A stretch of DNA of 64,000 bases from Paenibacillus pini JCM 16418 (lineage in GTDB: Bacteria; Bacillota; Bacilli; Paenibacillales; Paenibacillaceae): the NCBI RefSeq assembly GCF_000576305.1, contig NZ_BAVZ01000015.1, positions 30,733 to 94,732 on the forward strand, read 5' to 3'. A program made the position numbers and the translations under genes. The notes beneath the pieces were generated by a model. The model saw nothing but the letters and a program-made list of their open reading frames with translations, was not told the origin of the DNA and searched no databases. Of the stretch, positions 27,729-38,292 are shown piece after piece (position 1 is the stretch's first letter; every line of letters starts with the position of its first letter).

Positions 27729-28489
27729 TTATTTACCCTGACTTGGTTTCCAGCGGACAAGCCATTTCTCTAGCAGGGCGATTAGGCCGAACATGAGTAA
27801 GCTTAAGCCGACAATAATCATGATGGCGACGAACATGCGATCTGTGCGATAGCCTGCTTTTTGCAGCATCATATAGTATCCGATTCCTTTGCTTGCGCCA
27901 ATCCATTCTGCAATAATCGCACCCATCACACTGTAGGTTGCGGCGATTTTGAGCCCAGAGAAGATCGAAGGCAATGCATGAGGCAGCTCGAGTTTGGTGA
28001 AGATTTGCCCTCTGCTCGCACCCGTCATCCGCATATAATTCAGCATGACGGGATCAGTCTGTTTTAGTCCACCAAGCGTAGCTACAGCTACCGGGAAGAA
28101 GCAGACCAGCGTGATGACGATCAGCTTGGGTAGAATTCCAAGTCCAAACCAGATCATGAGTAGCGGCGCAAGAGCGATGGTTGGAATGTTCTGGCTAAGG
28201 ATGAGTAGCGGGTACAGGCTGATTTTAGAAAGGGAATGAGGTGTAGCATGATTGCAATCACGAGTCCTATTAGTGTCCCAATCAGAAAACCGATTAATGT
28301 AAGCTGGATCGTTGCTAAGGTATGATCCCAAAGGATGTCAGACTGCCCTTGGGCTTCCTTGGCAATAATGGCTGGCGCGGGCAAAATCCATTTTTTAATA
28401 TGGAACAAGGAGGTGCATCCTTGCCATACCGCTAAAAAGAAGAGGACCGCCACAACGGGCGGCCATACCTGTTTCCACCACAGTCTCAT
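27729..28489 (-). CDS. thiX: ABC transporter permease for thiamine precursor, one frameshift
   Basis: ATG 28489 overlaps the previous stop (ATGA). The first frame gives two membrane helices to HLIPFLKSA near 28220. A base is then missing (CC for CCC), and the second frame resumes LYPLLILSQNIPTIALAPLL with the permease EAA-type loop (PVAVATLGGLKQTD...MTGASRGQIFTKLELPH). Repaired ~253 residues, normal for ThiX-like permeases. The break is probably a sequencing indel. Confidence 0.8.
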
Positions 28490-28779
28490 GGACGATATTT
28501 CTCGGTTAACCCATCCATACTAATACCCTTAGGGTTGTGTGCAATTTTAATTTGGGAGATCACGCTTGGACTGCCTGCTTCAATCAATGCTTCATGCATT
28601 TGACGTACGATATCAAGCAGTTCATTGAGTTCCCCCTCCATCGTCGTTTCTAGTGGATGCACCTCATATTTCACGCCAGATTGCTGAATAACCTCGATTG
28701 CTCGGTCTACGTAAGGGATCGAATCTTCATTGCCTGGTGTCTTGGGAATGACTTGAATGCTTAATAGTGTGTGTGCCAT
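28486..28779 (-). CDS. Thiamine-binding protein, MTH1187/YkoF-like family
   Basis: 97 residues with the family opening LLSIQVIPKTPG and the core KYEVHPLETTMEGEL. These small ferredoxin-fold proteins bind thiamine or its pyrimidine part. It lies between thiY and thiX within the TPP-controlled operon, which supports a role in handling the imported precursor. Confidence 0.85.
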   Translation of the reverse strand: MAHTLLSIQVIPKTPGNEDSIPYVDRAIEVIQQSGVKYEVHPLETTMEGELNELLDIVRQMHEALIEAGSPSVISQIKIAHNPKGISMDGLTEKYRP

Positions 28780-28807
28780 AATGCTCTATCATCCTTTTCA
28801 ACTTAGA

Positions 28808-29850
28808 TTAGGGCTGCAGTAGAAAATCATTCGTATATGCTTTGCTAACTTCAAGCGGCTTATCGAGCAGTTTGTGCTCATACATCCAATCGGAGTAGCC
28901 TTTCCATATTTGTTCTTTCTGTTCTCCCCAGCGTGAAGCATCGTCTTTATATTTCGGACTGAGCCATTTCTGACTGGCAAGTACGAGCTTGTGATCCAGT
29001 TCAGGCACGGCCTTCAGGAGAATGTTCGCGGCGTCCTCAGGCTTATCAATGCAGTACTGATAGCCTTTGGCTGTAGCTCGCATGAACGATTTGACGAGTT
29101 CGGGATCATCCTTAATCTGCTGCTCATTCGTTACAAGCACAGGTGTATAGTAGTCGAGCTTATCGGAGTAATCTTTCACATATAGCATATCAAGCGGTTG
29201 ATTGCGCAGCTGCGCTTCAACTCCGGTCCAGCCGTAAAAAATCCAAGCGAAATCAATATCACGCTCAACGGCGGTAAAATAATCGCTTCGCCCATATTAG
29301 CGATGGTAACCTTCTTCACATCTGCTGATTCCTTCTGCATGATGGAGCCCATAACGGCTTCCTCAACGGGAGAACCCCAGCCGCCGTAAGTTTTACCTTC
29401 GAAATCTTTAGGCGATTTAATCTTACGATCAACCGGTGCAGCAAATCCTGACGTATTATGCTGGATGATAGCGGCAATAGACACGAGGGGAACATCCTGC
29501 GTACGCGCTTGAGTGACATTTTCCTGATAGCTAATGCCAAAAGGAACCTTGCCAGCAGCAACCATCGTATCGGCTCCTCCTGAACCCGGTTGTACAATTT
29601 CAACATTCAGTCCTTCTTCTTCATAATATCCTTGATTCTTAGCGACATACAATCCGGTGTGGTTGGTGTTTGGTGTCCAATCCAGCACAACCTTAATGTC
29701 CTTTAATTTCTTAGGTTCGGTTCCTGTGGTCGTATCTGCTGGTTTGTTACTACCTTCGGTTGAAGGGTTGTTACGGCTTCCAGCACATCCCGCTACAGCC
29801 ACGACGAGCAGGCAGGACATAAGTAGTAGTCCAAAAGATTTCAATCGCAT
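28808..29850 (-). CDS. thiY: Thiamine-precursor (HMP) binding lipoprotein, one frameshift
   Basis: ATG 29850 after AAAAGGAGAG. Lipoprotein signal with lipobox VAGC, then an NMT1/THI5-type domain (KVVLDWTPNTNHTGLYVA, GSGGADTMVAAGKVPFGI). Near 29287 one G is missing; the second frame continues YFTAVERDIDFAWIFYGW and runs to the stop at 28808. Repaired ~347 residues. First gene after the TPP riboswitch; it delivers 4-amino-5-hydroxymethyl-2-methylpyrimidine or a degradation product to ThiXZ. Confidence 0.85.
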
Positions 29851-29948
29851 TTCGTTCTCTCCTTTTGTTCTCCTAAGCACATGATGCGAAGGCATACCGT
29901 GCGGAGTATTCCCCTCCAATAGTGGAACCATTCTGTTTCTGAAAGCAA

Positions 29949-29975
29949 AAAAAGCGCCCCTGTCAAGGGACGCTT
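29949..29975 (-). terminator. Terminator stem of the TPP riboswitch
   Basis: On the minus strand GCGTCCC-TTGACA-GGGGCGC followed by seven T, between the aptamer and thiY. It is expected to form when TPP is bound. Confidence 0.85.
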
Positions 29976-30015
29976 AAGGCGCTAGGATAAGCATGGACAT
30001 ATAGCCATGAAGATC

Positions 30016-30107
30016 ATTTTCCTACGCTGGCATTACCCAGATCAGGTGTAAGGGTCAGTATCTTGTGGGATACAATCTCAGCCGGCCATTTCATCCAGCA
30101 CCCCTGA
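30016..30107 (-). promoter_or_regulatory. TPP riboswitch (THI element)
   Basis: Read on the minus strand it contains the conserved aptamer blocks in order: GGGGTGC, GGCTGAGA, ACCC, ACCTGATCTGGGTAATGCCA and GCGTAGGAAA. A transcription terminator follows, so it controls thiY-thiX-thiZ by attenuation. Confidence 0.95.
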
Positions 30108-30172
30108 TTCATATGAAGTTTATGGGTGTTTCTAGGAGTATTATAGCCTCTCTCCCATGGGGTGTCTAGTAA

Positions 30173-31372
30173 TCAATGGTTCTGAAGCCTTTGTTTCCGC
30201 TGAATCTGGAAGACCACGAAGCTGAGAATGACCATTCCAACGGAGAACAGTGCAAGCAGCCAAGCGGTCTGGTTTACCTTCAGGTGATCGAGCTCCAGCC
30301 CATGATGAGCGGAAGGAGGGCTCCCCCAACACCTCCAGAAGCGATGAGGATACTAGGTGTCGATTCCTCACGGCCTTGCAGCATTTTGCTCGCAAATACT
30401 AATGCAATTGAGAATATGCCTGACATGAACAATCCGAGTAGTAGTATAACGGCGAACGCAGACCATACATGACTTGTAAAAGGAAACAACAGCAATAAGA
30501 GTAACGTAGCCGCGCAGCTATAGAGGACGTAGACATGGTAATGGATTTTCTCGGCTATTACACCGGCAAAAATACGTCCGAACGACATCGCAACCCAAAA
30601 ACAGGTCACGCTGAGGGCTGCACCAGCTTCATTCATTCCTATTTTCTCAATAAGAATAGCAGGCATGAAGTTAGCTAAACTCATCTCAGTCCCTACATAT
30701 AGGAAGAAAAAGAGGATGAACATGATAAGGATGCCAAGCGCCTTCCCCTGATACGCAAACGATTTCGGTGAATGGTGCGCTTGATCTTTGTTTGAACTAA
30801 CTGCACCTCGAGCATTTAATATCGCATCAATATCACCAAAGGAGCTTTTTAGACCAGAATACAAAAGTCACCATGGAGAAGAGGGAAATAACGAGAAAAG
30901 AAAATCTCCACCACCCCTGAGTGATCATACCGCTTGCGATCAGTGGCATAACCATTGCGCCTATACCGAAGAACACTTCAATTCGGCTCATGGCAACAGC
31001 TGTCTTTTCCTTAATTGCTGCAATAATAATGGTTCCAATAACCGCCTCAATCATACCAAAACCAAACCCAGCTATAATCGCTATCATGTAAAGCCAGCCC
31101 CATGGAGGTAAGAGCGTGTAGGTTAGTTCAGCTGCACAGAGCATCGAAACGGCGATGAGCAGACCACCTCTTTTGCCAAAGCGGCGGTTGAGCCAGGGAG
31201 ATACAAGTACGCCAAGAAGGAACCCTGCGAATTGTGTAAAGATCAATGTTCCACCTTCACTATATTCACGTCCATAATGCTCGAGCAGAACGGGTAAGAC
31301 AGAACCAAGCACGACATGGGCGAGGCCGATCAGAAAGTAGGATAAACATCCAATATGAATTAATTTTTTCAT
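30173..31372 (-). CDS. MFS transporter, two frameshifts
   Basis: Reading from ATG 31372 gives six helices to FVFWSK near 30850. There one A too many (or two too few) in an A-run breaks the frame; it resumes SSFGDIDAI and six more helices to IMGWS near 30290, where one base is missing, then resumes LDHLKVNQTAWLLALFSVGM to the stop at 30173. Repaired ~399 residues, a complete 12-helix MFS protein. Adjacent to the thiamine operon, but with the riboswitch between them, so not obviously co-regulated. Substrate unknown. Confidence 0.7.
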
Positions 31373-31548
31373 AAATGCTCCTCTGCATCTTTGTATGTAG
31401 TACGGTAAGTTCCATCATATCAATGTAATCCTTTGACGTCATGCATATAACTGGAAAAGGGCCTCTTTTACGGTTCATAAATAGAACTCAAGGGTACACT
31501 TTATATACGGGCAATTAACGTTGACACTTGAAGGGAGTTACATACATC

Positions 31549-31968
31549 ATGAATGATAAAATTAAACTCGAGCAAGAAATTGCTAAAATTATGGATCACA
31601 ATAAATTCTGTTCTTTTGCTACCGTTGAGGGGAATAAACCTAAACAGCGGTATATGGCGTTATATAATCAGGGCCTAAGCATTCATCTGGTAACAGACGG
31701 TAAAACTCACAAGGTGGAGGAACTCGAAGAGAATCCACATGTTTCGTTGCTACTCGGCTATGAAGCGGGCGGTTCTAAGGATGTTGTAGAGATTGAAGGG
31801 ACATGCTCCGTAACGAAGGATGATGAGCTTCGTGAACGAATTTGGAATGACGATTTGAAGCCCTATTTTTCTGGACCCGAAGATCCAAATTATGTGATTC
31901 TAGAAGTTAAAATTGGTCGTATTGTATATACGGATAAAGATGGCGATACACGCGAGTGGATTGAGTAA
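31549..31968 (+). CDS. Pyridoxamine 5'-phosphate oxidase-like / general stress flavin-binding protein
   Basis: 139 residues from ATG 31549 (GAAGGGAG eleven bases upstream). Split-barrel fold with KFCSFATVEGNKPKQRYM and later EVKIGRIVYTD. Such proteins bind FMN or F420; this small form is often called general stress protein 26. Monocistronic with a strong terminator. Confidence 0.75.
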   Translation: MNDKIKLEQEIAKIMDHNKFCSFATVEGNKPKQRYMALYNQGLSIHLVTDGKTHKVEELEENPHVSLLLGYEAGGSKDVVEIEGTCSVTKDDELRERIWNDDLKPYFSGPEDPNYVILEVKIGRIVYTDKDGDTREWIE

Positions 31969-32012
31969 AAAGGCAAGGGTAATAAGGCTAATATGCCGAA
32001 AGTAGGTCTAGT

Positions 32013-32047
32013 AATACCTGAGACAGGGTCTCAGGTATTATTTTTTT
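32013..32047 (+). terminator. Intrinsic terminator
   Basis: AATACCTGAGAC-AGG-GTCTCAGGTATT followed by seven or more T. Confidence 0.95.
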
Positions 32048-32198
32048 GTAAATGGATGTTTTTGTCTTTATTTTGGTAGGGATGACGATATAAACTACTA
32101 TTGTAGATAGAGCTAATCAAACGGTGGTTAGTTTATATTACCGGAAGACGGCTCAATGCTACAGATGTGCCAATGGTACATAATTAGGAGGGGTATAC

Positions 32199-34475
32199 TT
32201 GTCGAATTCACGTAAAAAAGTCCTTAAAGGTATTACAGCTGCTGCCGTTGCGTTCAACGTGCTCGCGCTTCCGCTGGTTCCGGCTTATGCTGATAGCAGC
32301 AGTCCATCCAAAGTTAAACTGCGGATTATGGAGACATCCGATTTACACGTTAACATGGTGAACTATGATTATTATGGCGATAAGAAAACCGATGAATATG
32401 GTTTTGCTAAAACAGCCAGCTTAATCAAAGCAGCAAGAAATGAAGTAAAGAATAATGTATTGTTCGACAATGGCGATTTGCTTCAAGGGAATCCATTGGG
32501 CGATTACATTGCTAAAGTAAACCCTCTTAAAGCAGGCCAAGTTCATCCCGTATTTAAAGCAATGAATTTAATGAATTATGATGCTGGCGGTGTCGGTAAC
32601 CACGAATTCAACTTTGGACTTGATTTCTTACAGCAATCATTGAAGGGTGCGAATTTCCCTTATGTAAATGCAAACGTTTACAAGGACGATAAGGACAAGG
32701 ATGAAAGCAACGATGTTAACTATTTTACTCCTTATCGAATTATAGACAAAAAAGTAACGGATGAAAATGGCAAAGAGCAGACCATTAAGGTTGGTATCAT
32801 TGCATTTGTTCCACCACAAGTTAATCAGTGGGATAAAGACAATGTTGAAGGCAAAATTATTGTAAAAGACATTGTAGAAACAGCAAAGAAATTCGTCCCG
32901 CAAATGAAAAAAGAAGGCGCTGACGTAATCGTAGCTATGCCTCACTCTGGTTTTGAAGATATTCCACAAACTCCGCTAATGGAGAACTCCGTTCTCTACT
33001 TGAGCCAAGTTCCTGGAATTGATGCCATCTTGTTTGGACATGCTCACAAGACATTCCCAAGCGCAGAGTTTAAAGGTAAAAAAGGCGTAGATCTGGAAAA
33101 AGGTACGATTAACGGTGTAGCAGCAGTTGAACCTGGCTTCTGGGGTGACCACCTTGGTATCATTGATCTTGATTTGGAACAAACCGATGGTAAGTGGAAA
33201 GTAACGGGCTCCAAAACGGAAGCACGTGCAATCTACGACACAGCAACTAAAAAATCGCTAATTGATGCTGATCAAGCTATCGTGAATGCGGTTAAGACAG
33301 ATCATGATGCTACGCTTGATTATATTCGCGGTCCTGTAGGCACAACCACTGCACCGATTAATAGTTATTTTGCACTTGTACAAGATGATCCTTCCATTCA
33401 AATCGTAACGAATGCTCAAAAATGGTACGTTGAGAAGCAAATGAAGGGTACAGAGTATGAAAAGCTGCCAATCCTATCTGCAGGCGCTCCATTTAAAGCA
33501 GGCGGACGTTCAGGCGCTTCTTATTACACGAATATCCCAGCAGGAACAATTGCTATTAAGAACGTTTCGGACTTATATGTATATCCAAATACCGTTCATG
33601 CAGTTGTTGTAACGGGCGCAGAAGTTAAAGAATGGTTAGAATGGTCCGCTGGCCAGTTCAACCAAATTGATGTGAACAAAACGACGGAGCAAAACATCAT
33701 TAATAATGATTTCCCAACGTATAATTATGATGTGATTGATGGCTTGAACTATCAAATTGATGTAACACAGCCAGCTAAGTATGATACAAAAGCTGCTATT
33801 ATTAATGCATCAAGCAGCCGTATCAAGAACCTGCAATTTAACGGTAAAGCAATCGATCCTGCACAGAAGTTCATCGTAGTTACGAACAACTACCGTGCTT
33901 CATCTTCCAAACTGGCTAATCCAGATGGAAAACGCATCGTGCTTGCTGCTCCGGACGAGAACCGTCAAGTGGTTATCGACTATATCCGTGACAACAAGAC
34001 CATTAACCCGACTGCTGACAACAACTGGTCTTTTGCAAAAGTGGATGCGAAGCTAAATGTTGTATTCACATCTTCACCAGATGCTAAGAGTCTTGTAGCA
34101 AGCAGCAAGAACATGACTTATATCGGTGATGGCGAGAATGGTTTTGCTAAATATGGTTTAGATCTATCTGTTGCTGCAACTGCACCAGTTACGCCTCCAA
34201 CAGCAGAGGTAACTCCTTCTAAACCTGAAGTAACACCAACAAAACCGGTGACTCCAGCTGTCCCTGTGACACCTGCTAAACCTGTTACACCAGCAACGAA
34301 ACCAACTACACCATCTACACCGTCAACAGGTAATCATACCTATGTAATTAAAAAAGGTGATAACTTGTATCGCATCGGTCTTAGGTTCGGCGTAAGTTGG
34401 GAAAAAATCGTTGAAGTGAATAAAATTAAGAATGTCCATGGACTTCAAGTTGGTCAGGAAATAATGATTCCATAG
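32199..34475 (+). CDS. Secreted 2',3'-cyclic-nucleotide phosphodiesterase/3'(5')-nucleotidase with LysM anchor
   Basis: 758 residues; TTG start after TTAGGAGGGG. Signal peptide (to about residue 32, ...PAYADS). Calcineurin-like metallophosphatase motifs ETSDLHVN, DNGDLLQG, GNHEFNFG, MPHSGFED and GHAHKTF, then the 5'-nucleotidase C-terminal domain (NNYRASSSK). A repeated Pro/Thr/Val-rich linker precedes one LysM domain (VIKKGDNLYRIGLRFGV) that should hold the enzyme on peptidoglycan. Role: salvage of nucleotides outside the cell. Most relatives use other wall anchors. Confidence 0.9.
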   Translation: MSNSRKKVLKGITAAAVAFNVLALPLVPAYADSSSPSKVKLRIMETSDLHVNMVNYDYYGDKKTDEYGFAKTASLIKAARNEVKNNVLFDNGDLLQGNPLGDYIAKVNPLKAGQVHPVFKAMNLMNYDAGGVGNHEFNFGLDFLQQSLKGANFPYVNANVYKDDKDKDESNDVNYFTPYRIIDKKVTDENGKEQTIKVGIIAFVPPQVNQWDKDNVEGKIIVKDIVETAKKFVPQMKKEGADVIVAMPHSGFEDIPQTPLMENSVLYLSQVPGIDAILFGHAHKTFPSAEFKGKKGVDLEKGTINGVAAVEPGFWGDHLGIIDLDLEQTDGKWKVTGSKTEARAIYDTATKKSLIDADQAIVNAVKTDHDATLDYIRGPVGTTTAPINSYFALVQDDPSIQIVTNAQKWYVEKQMKGTEYEKLPILSAGAPFKAGGRSGASYYTNIPAGTIAIKNVSDLYVYPNTVHAVVVTGAEVKEWLEWSAGQFNQIDVNKTTEQNIINNDFPTYNYDVIDGLNYQIDVTQPAKYDTKAAIINASSSRIKNLQFNGKAIDPAQKFIVVTNNYRASSSKLANPDGKRIVLAAPDENRQVVIDYIRDNKTINPTADNNWSFAKVDAKLNVVFTSSPDAKSLVASSKNMTYIGDGENGFAKYGLDLSVAATAPVTPPTAEVTPSKPEVTPTKPVTPAVPVTPAKPVTPATKPTTPSTPSTGNHTYVIKKGDNLYRIGLRFGVSWEKIVEVNKIKNVHGLQVGQEIMIP

Positions 34476-34504
34476 ACTCTTTCGCAAATGCGAAAGGTAA
34501 AGTG

Positions 34505-34543
34505 AGTAAGCTGACGATCAATCCCGGTCGTCAGCTTACTTTG
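34505..34543 (+). terminator. Intrinsic terminator
   Basis: AGTAAGCTGACGA/TCGTCAGCTTACT, 13-bp perfect stem, weak T-tail. Confidence 0.85.
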
Positions 34544-34643
34544 TGTATAAAAATTACAAAACCTCACACACAAATTGTAATTGGCATGCTATAATCATAA
34601 CCAAATCAACATTTTTCGGCAAAATATGCCAAGGAGGATTTAC

Positions 34644-35681
34644 ATGAGCTGCAGCGGATGCGCCCCGATACAACCTGTAGAAGATCAAGGAAGGGTACGA
34701 TTTAAGCCAACGAACCATCTGTTAGCAGCAGTGATCCAAGAGAAAGGCTTACAATCTGAGCTCAGCGCTGAATTGGCTGCTGTTTCGTATGATTCAAGAG
34801 ATGAGTTATTTGACCTATTACAACATGTTTACGAGTTACCCCAAGAAGAAATAGCGAGATTAGAGATCTCGATCACGGGAAAGGGGAGGAATGAACTTAG
34901 TAGTCCGTGGGTATCTATGATGCAAATGAAGGCAAGAATGATGCATTATAATGTAGTAGATATTATTCGGCAGGAGCGTTTTGCGAGCCATATGCAGCCG
35001 ATTGTAGATAAAGATGAGCAGATTGTTGGCTTTGAATTTCTGCTGCGTCCAGCACCGAACAGTGTCGAATTCCATCCTTACAGGCTGTTTGAGGTGGCAA
35101 GGGAAACAGGTCTACATTCATTCCTCGACCGTGCAGCTCGAATATCGGCCATTGAGACGAGTGCCGCATTACTTCCGCGTGGAATCAAAAGATTTATAAA
35201 TTTTTTACCTTCATCTATATATAATCCAGAATATTGCCTAAGCCACACCTTTAAAGCCATTGAAAAGTTTGATCTAGATCCTGCTGATTTTGTATTTGAA
35301 GTTGTCGAAACAGAGAAAATTGAAGATATGAACCATTTGTTACAGATTTTTAAGGCTTACCGTGATCACGGAATGACGGTAGCTTTGGATGATGTTGGAT
35401 CCGGTTATTCAACGATGGAAGTCATGACGATGTTAAAGCCTGATTTTGTGAAGATTGACCGTAGTTTAATTGATCGCTGTGATCAAGACGCAGCCAAACG
35501 TGAGCAAATACTAAGCATTATTGAACGTGCAGAATGTTTCGGAGGCCGTGTGCTAGCGGAAGGTATTGAACGCCGTGAGGAGTTTGAATTCTGCCGTGAT
35601 TCAGGTATTCACCTTGCACAAGGTTATCTGTTCGGTAAGCCAGCGGATCGCCCACCACAGAATGTTTTATGGGCAGTGTAG
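34644..35681 (+). CDS. EAL-domain cyclic-di-GMP phosphodiesterase
   Basis: About 345 residues from ATG 34644 (AAGGAGG). A ~100-residue N-terminal part starts with a cysteine cluster MSCSGCAP. The EAL domain holds the expected catalytic set: EFL in GFEFLLRP, Asn in RFINFLPSS, Glu in FEVVETE, Asp pair in ALDDVGSGYS, Lys in VKIDRSLI, Glu in LAEGIE. It should therefore be an active c-di-GMP hydrolase. No GGDEF or membrane part; the cysteines could be a redox or metal sensor (inference). Confidence 0.85.
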   Translation: MSCSGCAPIQPVEDQGRVRFKPTNHLLAAVIQEKGLQSELSAELAAVSYDSRDELFDLLQHVYELPQEEIARLEISITGKGRNELSSPWVSMMQMKARMMHYNVVDIIRQERFASHMQPIVDKDEQIVGFEFLLRPAPNSVEFHPYRLFEVARETGLHSFLDRAARISAIETSAALLPRGIKRFINFLPSSIYNPEYCLSHTFKAIEKFDLDPADFVFEVVETEKIEDMNHLLQIFKAYRDHGMTVALDDVGSGYSTMEVMTMLKPDFVKIDRSLIDRCDQDAAKREQILSIIERAECFGGRVLAEGIERREEFEFCRDSGIHLAQGYLFGKPADRPPQNVLWAV

Positions 35682-35763
35682 CATATTTGAACAGTGAAAT
35701 ATGACGCAGTATATTACATATAATAAGAAGCTGGATCCAAATTACTCTGAGCTTATGGAGTAG

Positions 35764-35806
35764 AGCTGCCCTCAGTCCGTATATCGGATAAGGGCGGCTC
35801 TTTTTT
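35764..35806 (+). terminator. Intrinsic terminator of the EAL gene
   Basis: AGCTGCCCT.../AGGGCGGCT imperfect stem with inner CCG/CGG, followed by six T. Confidence 0.8.
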
Positions 35807-35837
35807 CATATAATCTATTGAGCTAGAATGTCATAAC

Positions 35838-35879
35838 AAAAAGGTGCATCTCCATTTGAATTAGAGGTGCACCCTTTTT
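35838..35879 (-). terminator. Terminator of the maltose phosphorylase operon
   Basis: AAAAAGGGTGCACCTC/GAGATGCACCTTTTT on the minus strand, seven bases after the mapA stop; works in both directions. Confidence 0.9.
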
Positions 35880-35885
35880 CATATA

Positions 35886-38189
35886 TTAGTGATTAACCTT
35901 CACGTGGCTTAATCCGCCAACGGTATAGCTATTGCCGTAAACATTAACCTTAGCGGGTATTTTAGTTTCATTTGTTACGGTAACATCTTGCTCGCCTACA
36001 GTTACTTTCAGACGGGAACCGCGGAACATGACTTTGAACGAGAACGACTTCCAGTGTCCTGGATTGAATGGGTTCAAATGCAGCTCCCCATCCTTCACGC
36101 GCAGACCACCAAAACCATGTACAACCGACATCCAAGTACCCGCCATACTGGTGGAGTGACATCCATCTTCGGTGTCATTGTTGTAGTTATCCAGATCCAG
36201 ACGTGCTGTACGTAGGTACATCTCGTAAGCTTTCTCCTTGTAACCTAGCTCACATGCCATAATGGAATGCACGCAAGGGGAGAGTGAGGATTCATGGACG
36301 GTCAACGGCTCATAGAAATCGAAGTTACGCTTCTTGGTATCCAAATCATAACGATCGCCAAGGAAGAATAACCCTTGTAGCACGTCTGCTTGCTTAATGT
36401 AAGCGGAGCGTAGGATACGGTCCCAAGACCAGTTCTGGTTCAGTGGGGTATGCTTCGGATCAAGATCTCTAACTGGTGTAAGGTCTTTATCCAAGAAGCC
36501 ATCTTGCTGAAGATAAATATCTTTCTCTCCGTCATATGGATAATACATTTTAGTGATAATTTCAGACCATTTCTCGGTTTCTTCCTCTTTCAATTGAAGC
36601 TTCTCTACCAGCTCTTCATAACGAGTAGGCTCGCTCTTTTTCAGATATTGAAGCACTTCTAGTGTATATTCCATGGTCCAACTCGCGATGCGGTTCGTGT
36701 ACCAGTTATTGTTCACGTTGTTCTCATATTCATTCGGTCCTGTAACACCAAGAATCATGTATTGGTCTTTGGCAGGCACATAGTTGACGCGCTCTTCCCA
36801 GAAACGTGAAATTTCTGCAAGCACCTCAAGGCCATATTGACCGAGATACGCTTGATCACCTGTGTAGTTCACGTAGTTATAAATGGCATATGCGATAGCC
36901 CCGTTACGGTGAATTTCTTCAAATGTAATTTCCCATTCATTATGGCACTCTTCGCCGTTCATCGTTACCATCGGATACAGGGCACCTTTGACAAAGCCAA
37001 GTTTACGGGCATTCTCCTTAGCTTTTTGCAAATGTTTATAACGGTAGATTAGCAAATTACGAGCAATGGATGAATCGGCTGTGCTTAGATAGAAGGGAAG
37101 GCAATAAGCCTCCGTATCCCAGTACGTGCTGCCGCCGTATTTTTCACCCGTAAATCCTTTAGGTCCAATGTTAAGGCGATCATCTTCGCCCGTGTAGGTC
37201 TGATTCAGTTGGAAGATGTTAAAACGGATAGCCTGCTGTGCAGCAACATCGCCTTCAATGACAATGTCACTCTCACGCCATTTATCAGCCCAAACGTTAA
37301 CTTGCTCCTTGTGCAGCTCTTGGAAACCCGCCTCGACTGCACTCTTCAGTGCTGCACGGCCTGCATCAAGCAGCTGCCCAAAGCCATAGTCACGTGATGT
37401 TACATTCGCTACATACTTGTAAATTACGAGCTGCTCGTCCTGCTGAACATCAACCGATGTACGGTACCCAACATATTTGTCCTTCTCGATTGGTTCTAAT
37501 TCAAGTACCAGCGGCTCACCATTCTTACTCATTTCAAAAGACATAACGGATGTAACATGGAAATCAAGTTTCTTCGTCTTCACGGTTAGTGCGGCTTCGC
37601 TTTCACCAACTTCTTTATAGACCTCAGCCCAGAACTTCTCATCATAGTTGGAATCTTTGTTCTGTACATCACCATCGAGGTAAGGAGTCACGGTCACTTT
37701 GCCGCTGAAATTCAGCGGTGTGATGGCATAACGAATGGCGCCAATCTCATGGCGAGCCATGCTTACAAAACGAAGAGCTTCCACACGAATCTCTTTACCA
37801 TCCTCAAGTTCAGCGATAAAGCTACGAGAGAGCGTGCCTTCTTTCATATTTAGTACACGGGTAAATTCTCTAACTGTACAAGCAGCAAGGTCCAGAATTT
37901 CACCTTCAATTTCAATGCCAATTCCGATCCAGTTCGTACTGTTCAGTACTTTGGCAAAATACTCAGGGTATCCGTTCTTCCACCAACCGACCCGAGTTTT
38001 GTCAGGGTAGTACACGCCAGCCATATAGCTACCTTGCAGAGTAGGTCCACTATAAGCTTCTTCAAAGTTGGCCCGTTGGCCCATATATCCGTTACCGATG
38101 CTGAAGATACTTTCGGAAATCTCATGCTGATGCAGCTGGAATCCCTCTTCAATAATGCTCCATTTGTCTTCTTTTAAATATTTCTTCAC
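35886..38189 (-). CDS. mapA: Maltose phosphorylase (GH65)
   Basis: 767 residues, full family length. Phosphorolysis of maltose to beta-glucose-1-phosphate and glucose in the cytoplasm. The general acid Glu is residue 487 in GVTGPNEYENNV, the same number as I recall for the Lactobacillus brevis enzyme. Other conserved blocks are YWDTEAYCLPFY and MNGEECHNEWEITFEEIHRN. Last gene of malR-like/pgmB/mapA; the partner enzyme that uses its product is directly upstream, which favours maltose (or a related alpha-disaccharide) as substrate over trehalose or kojibiose. Confidence 0.85.
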   Translation of the reverse strand: MKKYLKEDKWSIIEEGFQLHQHEISESIFSIGNGYMGQRANFEEAYSGPTLQGSYMAGVYYPDKTRVGWWKNGYPEYFAKVLNSTNWIGIGIEIEGEILDLAACTVREFTRVLNMKEGTLSRSFIAELEDGKEIRVEALRFVSMARHEIGAIRYAITPLNFSGKVTVTPYLDGDVQNKDSNYDEKFWAEVYKEVGESEAALTVKTKKLDFHVTSVMSFEMSKNGEPLVLELEPIEKDKYVGYRTSVDVQQDEQLVIYKYVANVTSRDYGFGQLLDAGRAALKSAVEAGFQELHKEQVNVWADKWRESDIVIEGDVAAQQAIRFNIFQLNQTYTGEDDRLNIGPKGFTGEKYGGSTYWDTEAYCLPFYLSTADSSIARNLLIYRYKHLQKAKENARKLGFVKGALYPMVTMNGEECHNEWEITFEEIHRNGAIAYAIYNYVNYTGDQAYLGQYGLEVLAEISRFWEERVNYVPAKDQYMILGVTGPNEYENNVNNNWYTNRIASWTMEYTLEVLQYLKKSEPTRYEELVEKLQLKEEETEKWSEIITKMYYPYDGEKDIYLQQDGFLDKDLTPVRDLDPKHTPLNQNWSWDRILRSAYIKQADVLQGLFFLGDRYDLDTKKRNFDFYEPLTVHESSLSPCVHSIMACELGYKEKAYEMYLRTARLDLDNYNNDTEDGCHSTSMAGTWMSVVHGFGGLRVKDGELHLNPFNPGHWKSFSFKVMFRGSRLKVTVGEQDVTVTNETKIPAKVNVYGNSYTVGGLSHVKVNH

Positions 38190-38292
38190 AATGACCGGCT
38201 CCTTTAGGAATGTAATGAGGTATATAGTCAGGTAAGAATGAACATTTGTATTATTTGTAATAATTATACAAAAAATTACACGTGATCATGTC

